NCBI GenBank assembly: GCA_016709665.1 | Contig: JADJMI010000027.1 | Coordinates: 1 to 64,000, forward strand | Reading direction: 5' to 3' | DNA from: Betaproteobacteria bacterium | GTDB lineage: Bacteria > Pseudomonadota > Gammaproteobacteria > Burkholderiales > Usitatibacteraceae | Length of the DNA stretch: 64,000 nucleotides | Part shown: piece after piece, positions 56,419 through 64,000 of the stretch | Layout of the letters: each line of letters opens with the position of its first letter | Position numbering within the stretch: position 1 is the first letter of the stretch | Notes under the pieces: model-generated | What the model was told of the DNA's origin: nothing | Database searches by the model: none | Seen by the model: the letters and a program-made list of their open reading frames with translations, nothing else | Translations under genes and position numbers: made by a program

Positions 56419-57774
56419 ATGCCCGACACGCCCACCGCCATCGCGCTTCCTCTCGACCGTCCCGCGCTCGAGGCCGCCTGCCTGCGCGCCCTCGATATCG
56501 CCCGCGAACGCGGGGCGAGCGACGCCGAGGCCGAGGCGTCTGCCGCCGTCGGCCAGTCGGTCACCGTGCGCCTCGCCGAGGTCGAAACCGTCGAATACAA
56601 CCGCGACAAGGGCCTGTCGGTCACGGTCTATTTCGGGCAGCGTCGCGGCAATGCGAGCACCTCGGACGTATCCGACGGCGCCATCGCCCAGGCGGTCGAC
56701 GCGGCCTGCGCCATCGCCCGCCACACCGCGCCCGATCCCGCGGCCGGCCTGCCGGACGAAGACCGCCTCTATCGCGGCAGCGCCCCGGACCTCGACCTCT
56801 GGCACCCCTGGCAGCTCGGCGTGGAGCCCGCGATCGAGCTCGCGCGGGCCGCGGAAGCGGCGGCGCGCGCCGTCGACCGACGCATCGCCAACTCCGAGGG
56901 CGCGACGGTGTCGTCCTGGGATTCGGATTTCGTCTTCGCCAACTCGCGGGGCTTCCTGGGCGGCTACCCGGGATCGCGAGCCAGCATCGGCTGCGGCGTC
57001 ATCGCGGTCGAGGGCGATGCGATGCAGCGCGATGCGTGGTATGCGTCGGAACGCGATCCGGCGCGGCTCGAATCGGCCGAGCACGTCGGCCGGCGCGCCG
57101 GCGAGCGGGCCATCGCCAGGCTGGGCGCCCGGCGCGTGCCCACGGCGGAGGTTCCCGTGCTTTTCGAAGCGACGGTCGCCGGCTCGCTCATCGGGCATCT
57201 CGTCTCGGCGGCGAGCGGTTCGAGCCTGTACCGCCGGTCGTCCTTCCTGGAGAACGCCGCGGGCAAGGAGATCTTCGCGCCGCTCGTGAACCTGCACGAG
57301 GATCCCTTCAAGCCCGGCGGCATGGCGAGCGGCTGGTTCGACGCGGAGGGCGTGGCGACGAGCGCGCGCGACATCGTGAAGGATGGCGTGCTCACGGGCT
57401 ATTTCCTGTCCAGCTACTCGGCCCGCAAGCTGGGCCTGCCCACGACGGGCAACGCGGGCGGCTGCCACAATCTCGACCTGCGCCCCGGCGACGAGAATTT
57501 CGAGGCCCTCCTGAGGCGCCTGGGCCGGGGCCTCCTCGTGACCGAACTCATGGGGCAGGGCGTGAACCCGGTGACGGGCGACTATTCGCGCGGCGCGGCG
57601 GGCTTCTGGGTGGAGGGCGGCGAGATCCGCTTTCCCGTCGAGGAAGTCACCATCGCGGGCAACCTGCTCGCGATGTACAGGGGCATCGCGGCCGTCGGCA
57701 GCGACGTCCTCGTGCGCGGCTCGCGATCGACGGGCTCCATCCTCGTCGATCGCATGACCGTCGCGGGACACTAG
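56419..57774 (+). CDS. pmbA: Metalloprotease TldE/PmbA
   Basis: A 451-residue partner of TldD in a metalloprotease that matures peptides such as microcin B17 and degrades CcdA. VEYNRDKGLSVTVYFGQRRG, VPVLFEATVAGSLIGHLVSA, ENAAGKEIF and GNAGGCHNLDL are family features. TldE itself lacks the zinc HExxH site, which is in TldD; no tldD is in this window. ATG at 56419 gives the standard start. It is divergent from darP, the same pairing seen in many betaproteobacteria and in E. coli. Confidence 0.95.
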   Translation: MPDTPTAIALPLDRPALEAACLRALDIARERGASDAEAEASAAVGQSVTVRLAEVETVEYNRDKGLSVTVYFGQRRGNASTSDVSDGAIAQAVDAACAIARHTAPDPAAGLPDEDRLYRGSAPDLDLWHPWQLGVEPAIELARAAEAAARAVDRRIANSEGATVSSWDSDFVFANSRGFLGGYPGSRASIGCGVIAVEGDAMQRDAWYASERDPARLESAEHVGRRAGERAIARLGARRVPTAEVPVLFEATVAGSLIGHLVSAASGSSLYRRSSFLENAAGKEIFAPLVNLHEDPFKPGGMASGWFDAEGVATSARDIVKDGVLTGYFLSSYSARKLGLPTTGNAGGCHNLDLRPGDENFEALLRRLGRGLLVTELMGQGVNPVTGDYSRGAAGFWVEGGEIRFPVEEVTIAGNLLAMYRGIAAVGSDVLVRGSRSTGSILVDRMTVAGH

Positions 57775-57799
57775 GCCTTTTCTTCCCGAGGAGAATCGG

Positions 57800-58918
57800 A
57801 TGAAGCGCAGGAACTTCCTCAATTCGGCGGGTGGCGGGCTCGCCGGCATCCTGGCGGCCGGCGCCGCGCCGGCCCTTGCGCAGGGCGCGAGCGAGGTGAA
57901 GTGGCGCCTCGCGTCGAGCTTCCCCAAGAGCCTCGATACGCTCTTCGGCGCCGCCGACGCGATGGTGAAGCGCGTCGCGGCCGCCACGGGCGGCAAGTTC
58001 CAGATCCAGATCTTCGCCTCGGGCGAGATCGTGCCGGGCCTGCAGGTGGCGGACGCCGTGCAGAACGGCACCGTGCAGTGCGGCCACACGGCGCCGTACT
58101 ACTACGTGGGCAAGGACCCGACCTTCGCGTTCGGCACCGCCGTGCCCTTCGGCCTCAACGCCCGCCAGATCAACGCGTGGTGGTACGCCGGCGGCGGCGA
58201 AGCGCTCATGAACGAGTTCTTCCGCGACTTCGGCTTCCGCGCGATGCTCGCGGGCAATACCGGCGCGCAGATGGGGGGGTGGTACCGCAAGGAGATCAAG
58301 TCGGTCGCGGACCTGAAGGGCCTCAAGCTGCGCACCGCCGGGATGGCGGGGGAGGTGCTCTCCCGCCTGGGCGTCGTGCCGCAGCAGCTCGCCGCCGGCG
58401 ACGTGTACTCCGCGCTCGAGAAGGGCACCCTCGACGGCGCGGAATTCGTGGGTCCCTACGACGACGAGAAGCTCGGCCTCGCGAAAGTGGCGAAGTACTA
58501 CTACTACCCGGGCTGGTGGGAGGGCGGCGCGGCCCTCGCGCTCATCGTGAACACCAAGGCGTGGGAGGCGCTCCCGAAGGAGTACCAGGCCATCCTCGAG
58601 GCGGCGGCCGCCGAGTCGAACGCGCTGATGCTCGCGCGCTACGATGCCGCCAACCCCCCGGCGCTGCGCAAGATCGTCGCGGCGGGCGGGCAACTGCGGG
58701 CGTTTCCCCGGCCGGTGATGGAGGCGGGCTACAAGGCCACGCAGGAGCTCTTCGCGGAAATCGGTGCGAAGAACGCGAAGTTCCGCAGGGTGCACGAGCA
58801 CATGGCGAAGTTCCTCGAGGACCAGGTGCTCTGGTTCCGCGTCGCCGAGTCCGCCTTCGACAACTTCATGGTGACGGGCCGCAAGGCCGCCCCGCCCGGG
58901 GCCGCGGCGAAGAAGTAG
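57800..58918 (+). CDS. TRAP transporter substrate-binding protein (DctP family)
   Basis: A 372-residue exported binding protein. The N-terminus MKRRNFLNSAGGGLAGILA is a twin-arginine signal. The DctP fold shows WRLASSFPKSLDTLFGAADA, FASGEIVPGLQVADAV, GLKLRTAGMAGEVLSRLG and GTLDGAEFVGPYDDEKLGL, close to TakP-type proteins that bind 2-oxo acids or lactate. The GGWYRKEI Arg is the expected carboxylate ligand region. Its permease genes lie next to it but on the opposite strand, 6 nt away tail to tail, so they need separate promoters. Confidence 0.93.
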   Translation: MKRRNFLNSAGGGLAGILAAGAAPALAQGASEVKWRLASSFPKSLDTLFGAADAMVKRVAAATGGKFQIQIFASGEIVPGLQVADAVQNGTVQCGHTAPYYYVGKDPTFAFGTAVPFGLNARQINAWWYAGGGEALMNEFFRDFGFRAMLAGNTGAQMGGWYRKEIKSVADLKGLKLRTAGMAGEVLSRLGVVPQQLAAGDVYSALEKGTLDGAEFVGPYDDEKLGLAKVAKYYYYPGWWEGGAALALIVNTKAWEALPKEYQAILEAAAAESNALMLARYDAANPPALRKIVAAGGQLRAFPRPVMEAGYKATQELFAEIGAKNAKFRRVHEHMAKFLEDQVLWFRVAESAFDNFMVTGRKAAPPGAAAKK

Positions 58919-58924
58919 CCCGCG

Positions 58925-60544
58925 CTACTTTCGCTCGAGCAGCTTCTGCAGCTCCTCGTCCGGGTTCGCCGGCCGGGGCTCCTCGGCGGGGATCTCGATC
59001 CTCACCTTGTCCGGGTCCGCCTTCCGGGCGTCGTCGAGGAAGTAGGTCACCTGCTTCGGGAACGCGATCACCAGCGCCACCAGCACGAGCTGAAGGCCCA
59101 CGAAGGGCAGGGCGCCCCAGTAGATGTCCGCGCTCCTCACCTCCTTCGGCGCGACCCCCCGGAGGTAGAAGAGCGCGAACCCGAACGGCGGGTGCATGAA
59201 CGACGTCTGCAGGTTCACGCACAGCATCACCCCGAACCACACGAGGGCGGCGTCCTCGCCCACGACCGGCGCGAGGACCACCTTCGCCACCGGGGCGAGG
59301 AGCGGCACGATGATGAACACGATCTCGAAGAAGTCGAGGAAGAACGCGAGGAAGAACACGAAGAGGTTCACGAAGACGAGGAACCCCCACACGCCGCCGG
59401 GAAGGCTCGTGAGCCAGTGCTCGAGCCACGGGCCGCCGTTCACCCCCTGGAACACGACGGAAAAGCACGTGGAGCCGATCAGGATGAACACCACCATCGA
59501 GGTGATGCGCATCGTCGCCTCGAAAGCCTTGCGGACGAGATCGCGCAGTTCCGCGATGCGCACCGCCCCGAGCCCCAGGTAGGCGGCCGCCGCGTAACCC
59601 GCGGCGATGGCCACCTGGAAGGCGACCGACTTGAACGCGACGAGGCCGATGAGGGCGGCCGTGCCGGCCGCGAGCAGCAATGCCCGGAAGGCGCGCCGGC
59701 CGCCGTCGCCCAGATCGCGGTGGCGAAGCACCGCCAGGAGGATCGCGCCGACCGCGCCCATGGCGCCGCTTTCGGTCGGTGTCGCGAGCCCGAGCGCGAG
59801 CGTCCCCAGCACCAGGAAGATGAGGGCCGCGCAGGGAAGGATTCCCCAGAGGCACTTCACCACCAGCGCGCGGCCCCGGAGCGTGCGTTCCTCCTTCGGC
59901 ACGGCCGGCACCCAGTGCGGCTTCACGATCGACAGCACGAAGGTGTAGGCGACGAAGAGCCCCACCTGCAGGAGCGAAGGGCCCCACGCCCCGAGGTACA
60001 TGTCGCCCACGCTCTTGCCGAGCTGGTCCGCGAGCACGACGAGCACGAGCGAGGGCGGCACGAGTTGCGTGATGGTGCCGGAAGCCGCGAGCACGCCCGT
60101 CGCGTAGCGCATGTCGTACTTGTAGCGGATCATCACCGGCAGCGAGATGAGCGCCATCGCGATCACCTGAGCCGCCACGGTGCCGGTGACCGCGCCCAGG
60201 ATGAATCCCACCAGGATCACCGAGTAGCCCAGGCCTCCGCGCACCGGCCCGAAAAGCTGGCCCAGGGCGTCCAGCATGTCCTCCGCGAGGCCGCACTTCT
60301 CCAGGATGGCGCCCATGAAGGTGAAGAACGGGATCGCGAGGAGCAACTCGTTCGCGAGGATCGAGCCGAAGATGCGGCCGGGAATGGCCTGCAGGAAGGC
60401 GGTATCGAAGAGGCCCTGGTGGATCGCCACGACGCCGGCGGCGAGACCGAGCGCCGAGAGCGAAAAGGCGACCGGGTACCCGATCAGCATGAACAGCACG
60501 AGTCCCGCGAACATGAGGGGCGGGAACCAGTCGATCGGGATCAC
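58925..60544 (-). CDS. TRAP transporter large permease (DctM)
   Basis: A 539-residue Na+-driven transport channel with about 12-14 membrane helices. Family signatures: ELLLAIPFFTFMGAILEKCG, LGYSVILVGFILGAVTGTVA, LAASGTITQLVPPSLVLVVL and ATPTESGAMGAVGAI. Between about 285 and 345 are extra hydrophobic segments, making it longer than the usual 430 residues, as in many TakP-type systems. The GTG start at 60544 overlaps the small-permease stop (GTGA). A soluble tail with EIPAEEPRPANPDEEL ends the protein. Confidence 0.93.
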   Translation of the reverse strand: MIPIDWFPPLMFAGLVLFMLIGYPVAFSLSALGLAAGVVAIHQGLFDTAFLQAIPGRIFGSILANELLLAIPFFTFMGAILEKCGLAEDMLDALGQLFGPVRGGLGYSVILVGFILGAVTGTVAAQVIAMALISLPVMIRYKYDMRYATGVLAASGTITQLVPPSLVLVVLADQLGKSVGDMYLGAWGPSLLQVGLFVAYTFVLSIVKPHWVPAVPKEERTLRGRALVVKCLWGILPCAALIFLVLGTLALGLATPTESGAMGAVGAILLAVLRHRDLGDGGRRAFRALLLAAGTAALIGLVAFKSVAFQVAIAAGYAAAAYLGLGAVRIAELRDLVRKAFEATMRITSMVVFILIGSTCFSVVFQGVNGGPWLEHWLTSLPGGVWGFLVFVNLFVFFLAFFLDFFEIVFIIVPLLAPVAKVVLAPVVGEDAALVWFGVMLCVNLQTSFMHPPFGFALFYLRGVAPKEVRSADIYWGALPFVGLQLVLVALVIAFPKQVTYFLDDARKADPDKVRIEIPAEEPRPANPDEELQKLLERK

Positions 60545-61080
60545 TGCACCGGCCTTTCGTAGCGCGGGGCGAGGCTCCCGTCGCCGCGCAGCGCCGCCGC
60601 GCGCTTGATCACCTCGGCGACGCCCTGCAGCGCCACGAGCACGAAGCCGGCCGGCAGCAGCAGCTTCACCGGCCAGCGGATGAGGCCCCCCGCGTTGGTG
60701 CTCGACTCCTGCACCTCCCACGACTGCAGGAAGAAGGGCCAGGCGAGCCACGCGATCGCGATCATCGAGGGGATGAGGAAGAAGACGGTGCCCAGCAGGT
60801 CCAGCCAGGCCTTGCCGCGCTCGTCCAGGTGCATGTAGACGATGTCCACGCGCACGTGCCCGTTGAGGCGCAGGGTCTGCGAGGCGCCCAGCATCACGAT
60901 CCCCGCGAAGAGATACCACTGGATCTCCAGCCAGGCGTTCGAGGAGAGATCGAACGCGTAGCGCATCGCGGCATTGGCGGCGCACACGAGGCAAGCCGCG
61001 AGCACCATGGCGTTGGCGGCCGCGCCGAGCCGGTCGTTCATCGCGTCGATGGCCCGGGCGAGCCGGAGCAGGGCGTTCAA
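60541..61080 (-). CDS. TRAP transporter small permease (DctQ)
   Basis: A small membrane subunit with four helices, for example ANAMVLAACLVCAANAAMRYAF, LEIQWYLFAGIVMLGASQTL, WLDLLGTVFFLIPSMIAIAWLAW and LLLPAGFVLVALQGVAEVI. The motif NAWLEIQWYLFAGIVMLG is typical. I chose TTG at 61080 (MNALLRLARAIDAMNDRLG), matching relatives, over an in-frame ATG at 61176 that would overlap the glyA promoter region; the start is not certain. It is cotranscribed with and overlaps the large permease. Confidence 0.87.
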   Translation of the reverse strand: MNALLRLARAIDAMNDRLGAAANAMVLAACLVCAANAAMRYAFDLSSNAWLEIQWYLFAGIVMLGASQTLRLNGHVRVDIVYMHLDERGKAWLDLLGTVFFLIPSMIAIAWLAWPFFLQSWEVQESSTNAGGLIRWPVKLLLPAGFVLVALQGVAEVIKRAAALRGDGSLAPRYERPVQ

Positions 61081-61175
61081 GTCGGTTTGCGCCTGGGCGG
61101 GGTTGGGGGGCCTCCGCAAGATAGTCGCGCGAGCGCCGGGTGGCAATTCCCGGACGGCGTCCCGCAGGGGGCGCA

Positions 61176-61184
61176 TGATAGAAT
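61176..61184 (+). promoter_or_regulatory. Possible extended -10 promoter element for glyA
   Basis: TGATAGAAT fits the extended -10 form TGnTATAAT with one mismatch, 63 nt before the glyA ATG, in the space between the divergent dctQ and glyA genes. No convincing -35 box is present, which extended -10 promoters do not require. No glycine-riboswitch structure was recognised by eye. Confidence 0.35.
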
Positions 61185-61246
61185 CCGCCACGCTTTCAAT
61201 CACTTCGCAACCGCGTCGCGGAGCTACCCCGACGCCAGCCCCCACC

Positions 61247-62521
61247 ATGTTCGCCGACTCGCAGACCCTCGCCGCCACCGATCCCGAACTCTGGCAGTCC
61301 ATCCGCGACGAATTCCGTCGACAGGAAGACGGCATCGAGCTCATCGCTTCCGAAAACTACGCGAGCCCTGCCGTCCTGGCCGCGCAGGGTACCGTGCTCA
61401 CGAACAAGTACGCGGAGGGCTATCCCGCGAAGCGGTACTACGGCGGTTGCGAATACGTCGACGTCGCGGAGCAACTGGCGATCGAGCGCGTGAAGAAGCT
61501 CTTCGGCGCGCCGTACGCGAACGTGCAGCCCCATTCGGGCTCGCAGGCGAACCAGGCCGTGTACATGGCGATGCTGCAGCCCGGCGACACGATCCTGGGC
61601 ATGTCCCTCGCCCACGGCGGCCACCTCACGCACGGCGCCTCGGTGAACCTCTCCGGCAAGCTCTTCAAGGCGGTCTCCTACGGGCTGGGCGCGGACGAGG
61701 CGATCGACTACGACCAGGTGCGCGCCCTCGCGCTCGAGCACCGGCCGAAGATGATCATCGCCGGGGCCTCGGCCTACGCCCTGCGCGCCGACTGGCGGCG
61801 CTTCAAGGAGATCGCCCGGGAATCGGGGGCGTTGCTGATGGTGGACATGGCGCACTACGCCGGCCTCGTCGCCGCGGGCCTCTACCCGAGCCCCGTCGGC
61901 ATCGCCGACGTGGTGACGAGCACGACGCACAAGACGCTCCGCGGGCCCCGCGGCGGCATCATCCTCGCGGGCGCCGAGCACGAGAAGGCGCTGAACGCCG
62001 CCATCTTCCCGTCGATCCAGGGCGGCCCGCTGATGCACGTGATCGCCGCCAAGGCCGTCGCCTTCAAGGAGGCGCTCGAACCCGCGTTCAAGACCTACCA
62101 GGCCCAGGTGCTCGCCAACGCGGACGCCATGGCCCGCACGCTCGCCGGGCGCGGCCTTCGCATCGTTTCCGGCCGCACCGAGAGCCACCTGTTCCTCGTC
62201 GACCTTCGCGCCAAGCGCGTCACCGGCAAGGACGCCGAGGCGGCCCTCGGCAAGGCCCACATCACGGTGAACAAGAACGCCATCCCGAACGATCCGGAAA
62301 AGCCCTTCGTGACGAGCGGCATCCGCATCGGTTCGCCGGCCATGACCACGCGGGGCTTCGGCACCGGCGAGGCCGTCCAGGTGGCGAACCTCGTCGCGGA
62401 CGCGCTCGAGGCCGCGGCCGACGACGCGAAGCTCGCCGCCCTCGGCGAGACCGTGACGGCGCTCTGCCGCCGCTTCCCGGTCTACGGCCCGGCGATGCGC
62501 GCGAGCTACGGCGCCGCGTGA
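61247..62521 (+). CDS. glyA: Serine hydroxymethyltransferase
   Basis: A 424-residue PLP enzyme that interconverts serine and glycine and charges tetrahydrofolate with a one-carbon unit. GIELIASENYASPAVLAAQG, NKYAEGYPAKRYYGGCEYVD and the PLP lysine in VTSTTHKTLRGPRGG are diagnostic. ATG at 61247 gives MFADSQTLAATDPELW, as in relatives; the longer frame upstream is not supported. The glyA–nrdR–ribD order is conserved in betaproteobacteria. Confidence 0.97.
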   Translation: MFADSQTLAATDPELWQSIRDEFRRQEDGIELIASENYASPAVLAAQGTVLTNKYAEGYPAKRYYGGCEYVDVAEQLAIERVKKLFGAPYANVQPHSGSQANQAVYMAMLQPGDTILGMSLAHGGHLTHGASVNLSGKLFKAVSYGLGADEAIDYDQVRALALEHRPKMIIAGASAYALRADWRRFKEIARESGALLMVDMAHYAGLVAAGLYPSPVGIADVVTSTTHKTLRGPRGGIILAGAEHEKALNAAIFPSIQGGPLMHVIAAKAVAFKEALEPAFKTYQAQVLANADAMARTLAGRGLRIVSGRTESHLFLVDLRAKRVTGKDAEAALGKAHITVNKNAIPNDPEKPFVTSGIRIGSPAMTTRGFGTGEAVQVANLVADALEAAADDAKLAALGETVTALCRRFPVYGPAMRASYGAA

Positions 62522-62540
62522 TGGCCGGGGAGCGCCCGCG

Positions 62541-62993
62541 GTGAAGTGCCCCTTCTGCGGCGCCGAGGACACGCAGGTCATCGACTCGCGCGTGAGCGAG
62601 GAGGGCGATTCCATCCGCCGCCGCCGCCGCTGCCAGGTGTGCGCCAAGCGCTTCACGACGTACGAGACCGCCGAGCTGCGCATGCCGCAGATCGTGAAGA
62701 CGAACGGCCAGCGCGAGGATTTCTCCACCGGGAAGCTGCGCACCGGTTTCCAGCGGGCCCTGCACAAGCGACCGGTGACGACCGAGCTCGTCGACGCCGC
62801 CATCCAGCGCATCGAGCAGAAGCTCCTCGCCCTGGGCGAGCGCGAGATCGACTCGCGCCGGCTGGGCGAACTGGTGATGGAGGAGCTGAGAAAGCTCGAC
62901 AAGGTCGCCTACATCCGCTTCGCCTCCGTCTACCGCAGCTTCTCCGACGTCGAGGATTTCCGCGACGTCATCCGCGAAGTGCGGGAGAAGTGA
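62541..62993 (+). CDS. nrdR: Transcriptional repressor NrdR
   Basis: A 150-residue regulator of ribonucleotide reductase genes that senses ATP/dATP. The zinc ribbon uses C3, C6, C31 and C34 (MKCPFC and RRCQVCAKRF). It is followed by an ATP-cone domain from about 49 (VKTNGQREDFSTGKLRTGFQ). The start is GTG, as common for this gene. It lies 19 nt after glyA and before ribD. Confidence 0.97.
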   Translation: MKCPFCGAEDTQVIDSRVSEEGDSIRRRRRCQVCAKRFTTYETAELRMPQIVKTNGQREDFSTGKLRTGFQRALHKRPVTTELVDAAIQRIEQKLLALGEREIDSRRLGELVMEELRKLDKVAYIRFASVYRSFSDVEDFRDVIREVREK

Positions 62994-63009
62994 CGCGGCG
63001 CCGTCCGCC

Positions 63010-64000
63010 TTGTCCGCCCCGCCGCTCTTCACCGCCGCCGATCACGCGATGATGTCCCGCGCGCTCGCGCTGGGCGCGCGCGGGCTCGACACCGCCACGC
63101 CCAACCCGAGCGTCGGCTGCGTCATCGCGAAGGGGGGGCGCGTCATCGGCGAGGGGTGGCACGCCCGCGCGGGCGAGCCCCACGCGGAGGCCGCGGCGCT
63201 CGCCGCCTGCCGCGAGGATCCCACGGGCGCGACCGCCTACGTGACGCTCGAACCCTGCAGCCACCGGGGCCGCACGCCGCCGTGCGCGGACGCGCTCGTG
63301 CGCGCGGGCCTCGCGCGGGTGGTCGCCGCGCTCGAGGATCCCAACCCGCTCGTGGCCGGCGCCGGCTTTCGCCGCCTGCGCGAGGCCGGCCTCCAGGTCG
63401 AGGCCGGCCTGCTCGCGGGCGAGGCCGCGCTCCTGCATCGCGCCTTTCTCTCGCGCATGTCGCGAGGGCGCCCCTGGATGATCCTCAAGGCCGGGGCCTC
63501 GCTCGACGGCCGCACCGCGCTCGCCAGCGGCGAGAGTCGCTGGATCACCTCGGAGGAGGCCCGGCGGGACGTTCACCGCCTGCGCCGCCGGGCCTGCGCG
63601 GTGCTCACCGGCTACGGCACGGTCCGGGCGGACGACCCGGACCTCACCGTGCGCCATGTGCCGTGCGAGCGGCAGCCGCGGCGCGTCGTGATCGACAACC
63701 GGCTCGAGCTGCCCGAAGGCGCCCGGATCCTCCAGGGCGTGCCGCCGCTCGTCCTCACCGTGAGCGGCGATGGCGCCGCCCGGGAGAGGCTCGAGTCGCG
63801 GGGGGCGGAAGTGCTGTCCGTCGGGGCCGAGGGTTCGAAGACCGACCTCGTGGCCGTCGCGCGGATGCTCGCCGCGCGGGGCTTCAACGAAGTGCTGGTC
63901 GAAACGGGCCCCAAGCTGGCCGGCTCGCTCCTTCGCGCGGGCCTCGTCGACGAGATCGTCCTCTACCTCGCGCCCTCGCTCCTGGGCGACCTCGCGCAGG
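63010..64000 (+). CDS. ribD: Riboflavin biosynthesis protein RibD, cut by window end
   Basis: A bifunctional deaminase/reductase of riboflavin synthesis; at least 330 residues are visible and the stop is beyond the window. The deaminase half has the zinc site HAEAAAL and PCSHRGRTPPC. The reductase half starts near 155 (ILKAGASLDGRTALASGESRWIT) and shows LVETGPKLAGSLL. TTG at 63010 gives MSAPPLFTAADHAMM; ATG at 63049 is the alternative. It follows nrdR by 16 nt. Confidence 0.93.
   Translation, partial: MSAPPLFTAADHAMMSRALALGARGLDTATPNPSVGCVIAKGGRVIGEGWHARAGEPHAEAAALAACREDPTGATAYVTLEPCSHRGRTPPCADALVRAGLARVVAALEDPNPLVAGAGFRRLREAGLQVEAGLLAGEAALLHRAFLSRMSRGRPWMILKAGASLDGRTALASGESRWITSEEARRDVHRLRRRACAVLTGYGTVRADDPDLTVRHVPCERQPRRVVIDNRLELPEGARILQGVPPLVLTVSGDGAARERLESRGAEVLSVGAEGSKTDLVAVARMLAARGFNEVLVETGPKLAGSLLRAGLVDEIVLYLAPSLLGDLAQ

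Overview
The window is 64 kb of a high-GC (roughly two-thirds G+C), densely coded bacterial chromosome. Gene content and order point to a betaproteobacterium. The rRNA operon has the 16S–tRNA-Ile(GAT)–tRNA-Ala(TGC)–23S–5S layout. It is followed by the blocks leuC–entericidin–leuD–leuB–asd–fimV–truA–trpF–trpB–trpA–accD–folC–dedD–purF–metZ and hrcA/grpE–dnaK–dnaJ with hemH, nadK and recN, all typical of Burkholderiales/Nitrosomonadales relatives. I cannot name the genus. The sequence starts inside 16S (about the first 315 nt are missing) and ends inside ribD, so it is an internal or contig-end slice. I saw no phage, insertion sequence, CRISPR array or integrase.

Layout. 1–4967: rRNA operon with terminator. 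5048–12112: radical-SAM protein, DUF72 protein, fused indolepyruvate:ferredoxin oxidoreductase, LD-carboxypeptidase and a VOC protein. 12120–14393: malic enzyme maeB. 14471–17994: a small operon with its own promoter and palindromic operator, encoding an ArsR-type regulator, a predicted Tat-exported lipoprotein amidohydrolase and an LplT/PlsC fusion. 18055–35586: chorismate synthase, then leucine, aspartate-semialdehyde, tryptophan, fatty-acid, folate, purine and methionine genes, with the polar-hub protein FimV and pseudouridine synthase TruA among them. 35608–40127: envelope genes (patatin lipoprotein, lpxH, exported cyclophilin, L,D-transpeptidase, TPR protein). 40377–50189: cysS, a branched-chain-type substrate-binding protein, the grpE–dnaK–dnaJ heat-shock operon with a near-consensus sigma-32 promoter, ompW with an FNR-type palindrome, hemH and hrcA. 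50266–58918: nadK, recN, patatin, thioesterase, esterase, mog, darP, pmbA and a TRAP binding protein. 58925–61080: TRAP permeases. 61247–64000: glyA–nrdR–ribD.

The strongest unexpected signal concerns the sequence itself. Six genes (amidohydrolase, metZ, dnaK, grpE, hemH, darP) each become a normal full-length family member if exactly one G or C is restored, five of them in a short G/C run. All six are -1 events, and dnaK, grpE and hemH are not genes expected to be lost. The rRNA operon also departs from universally conserved bases (16S 530 and 790 loops, tRNA-Ala acceptor and T-loop, 23S near 3841 and 4209). The simplest reading is residual consensus error of a long-read assembly, so I annotate these genes as intact but frameshifted as sequenced.

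I found no clear undescribed defence or mobile system. The most interesting biological leads are the self-regulated ArsR–amidohydrolase–LplT/PlsC operon and the translationally coupled TPR / L,D-transpeptidase pair, whose two proteins end in the same NTF2-like domain.
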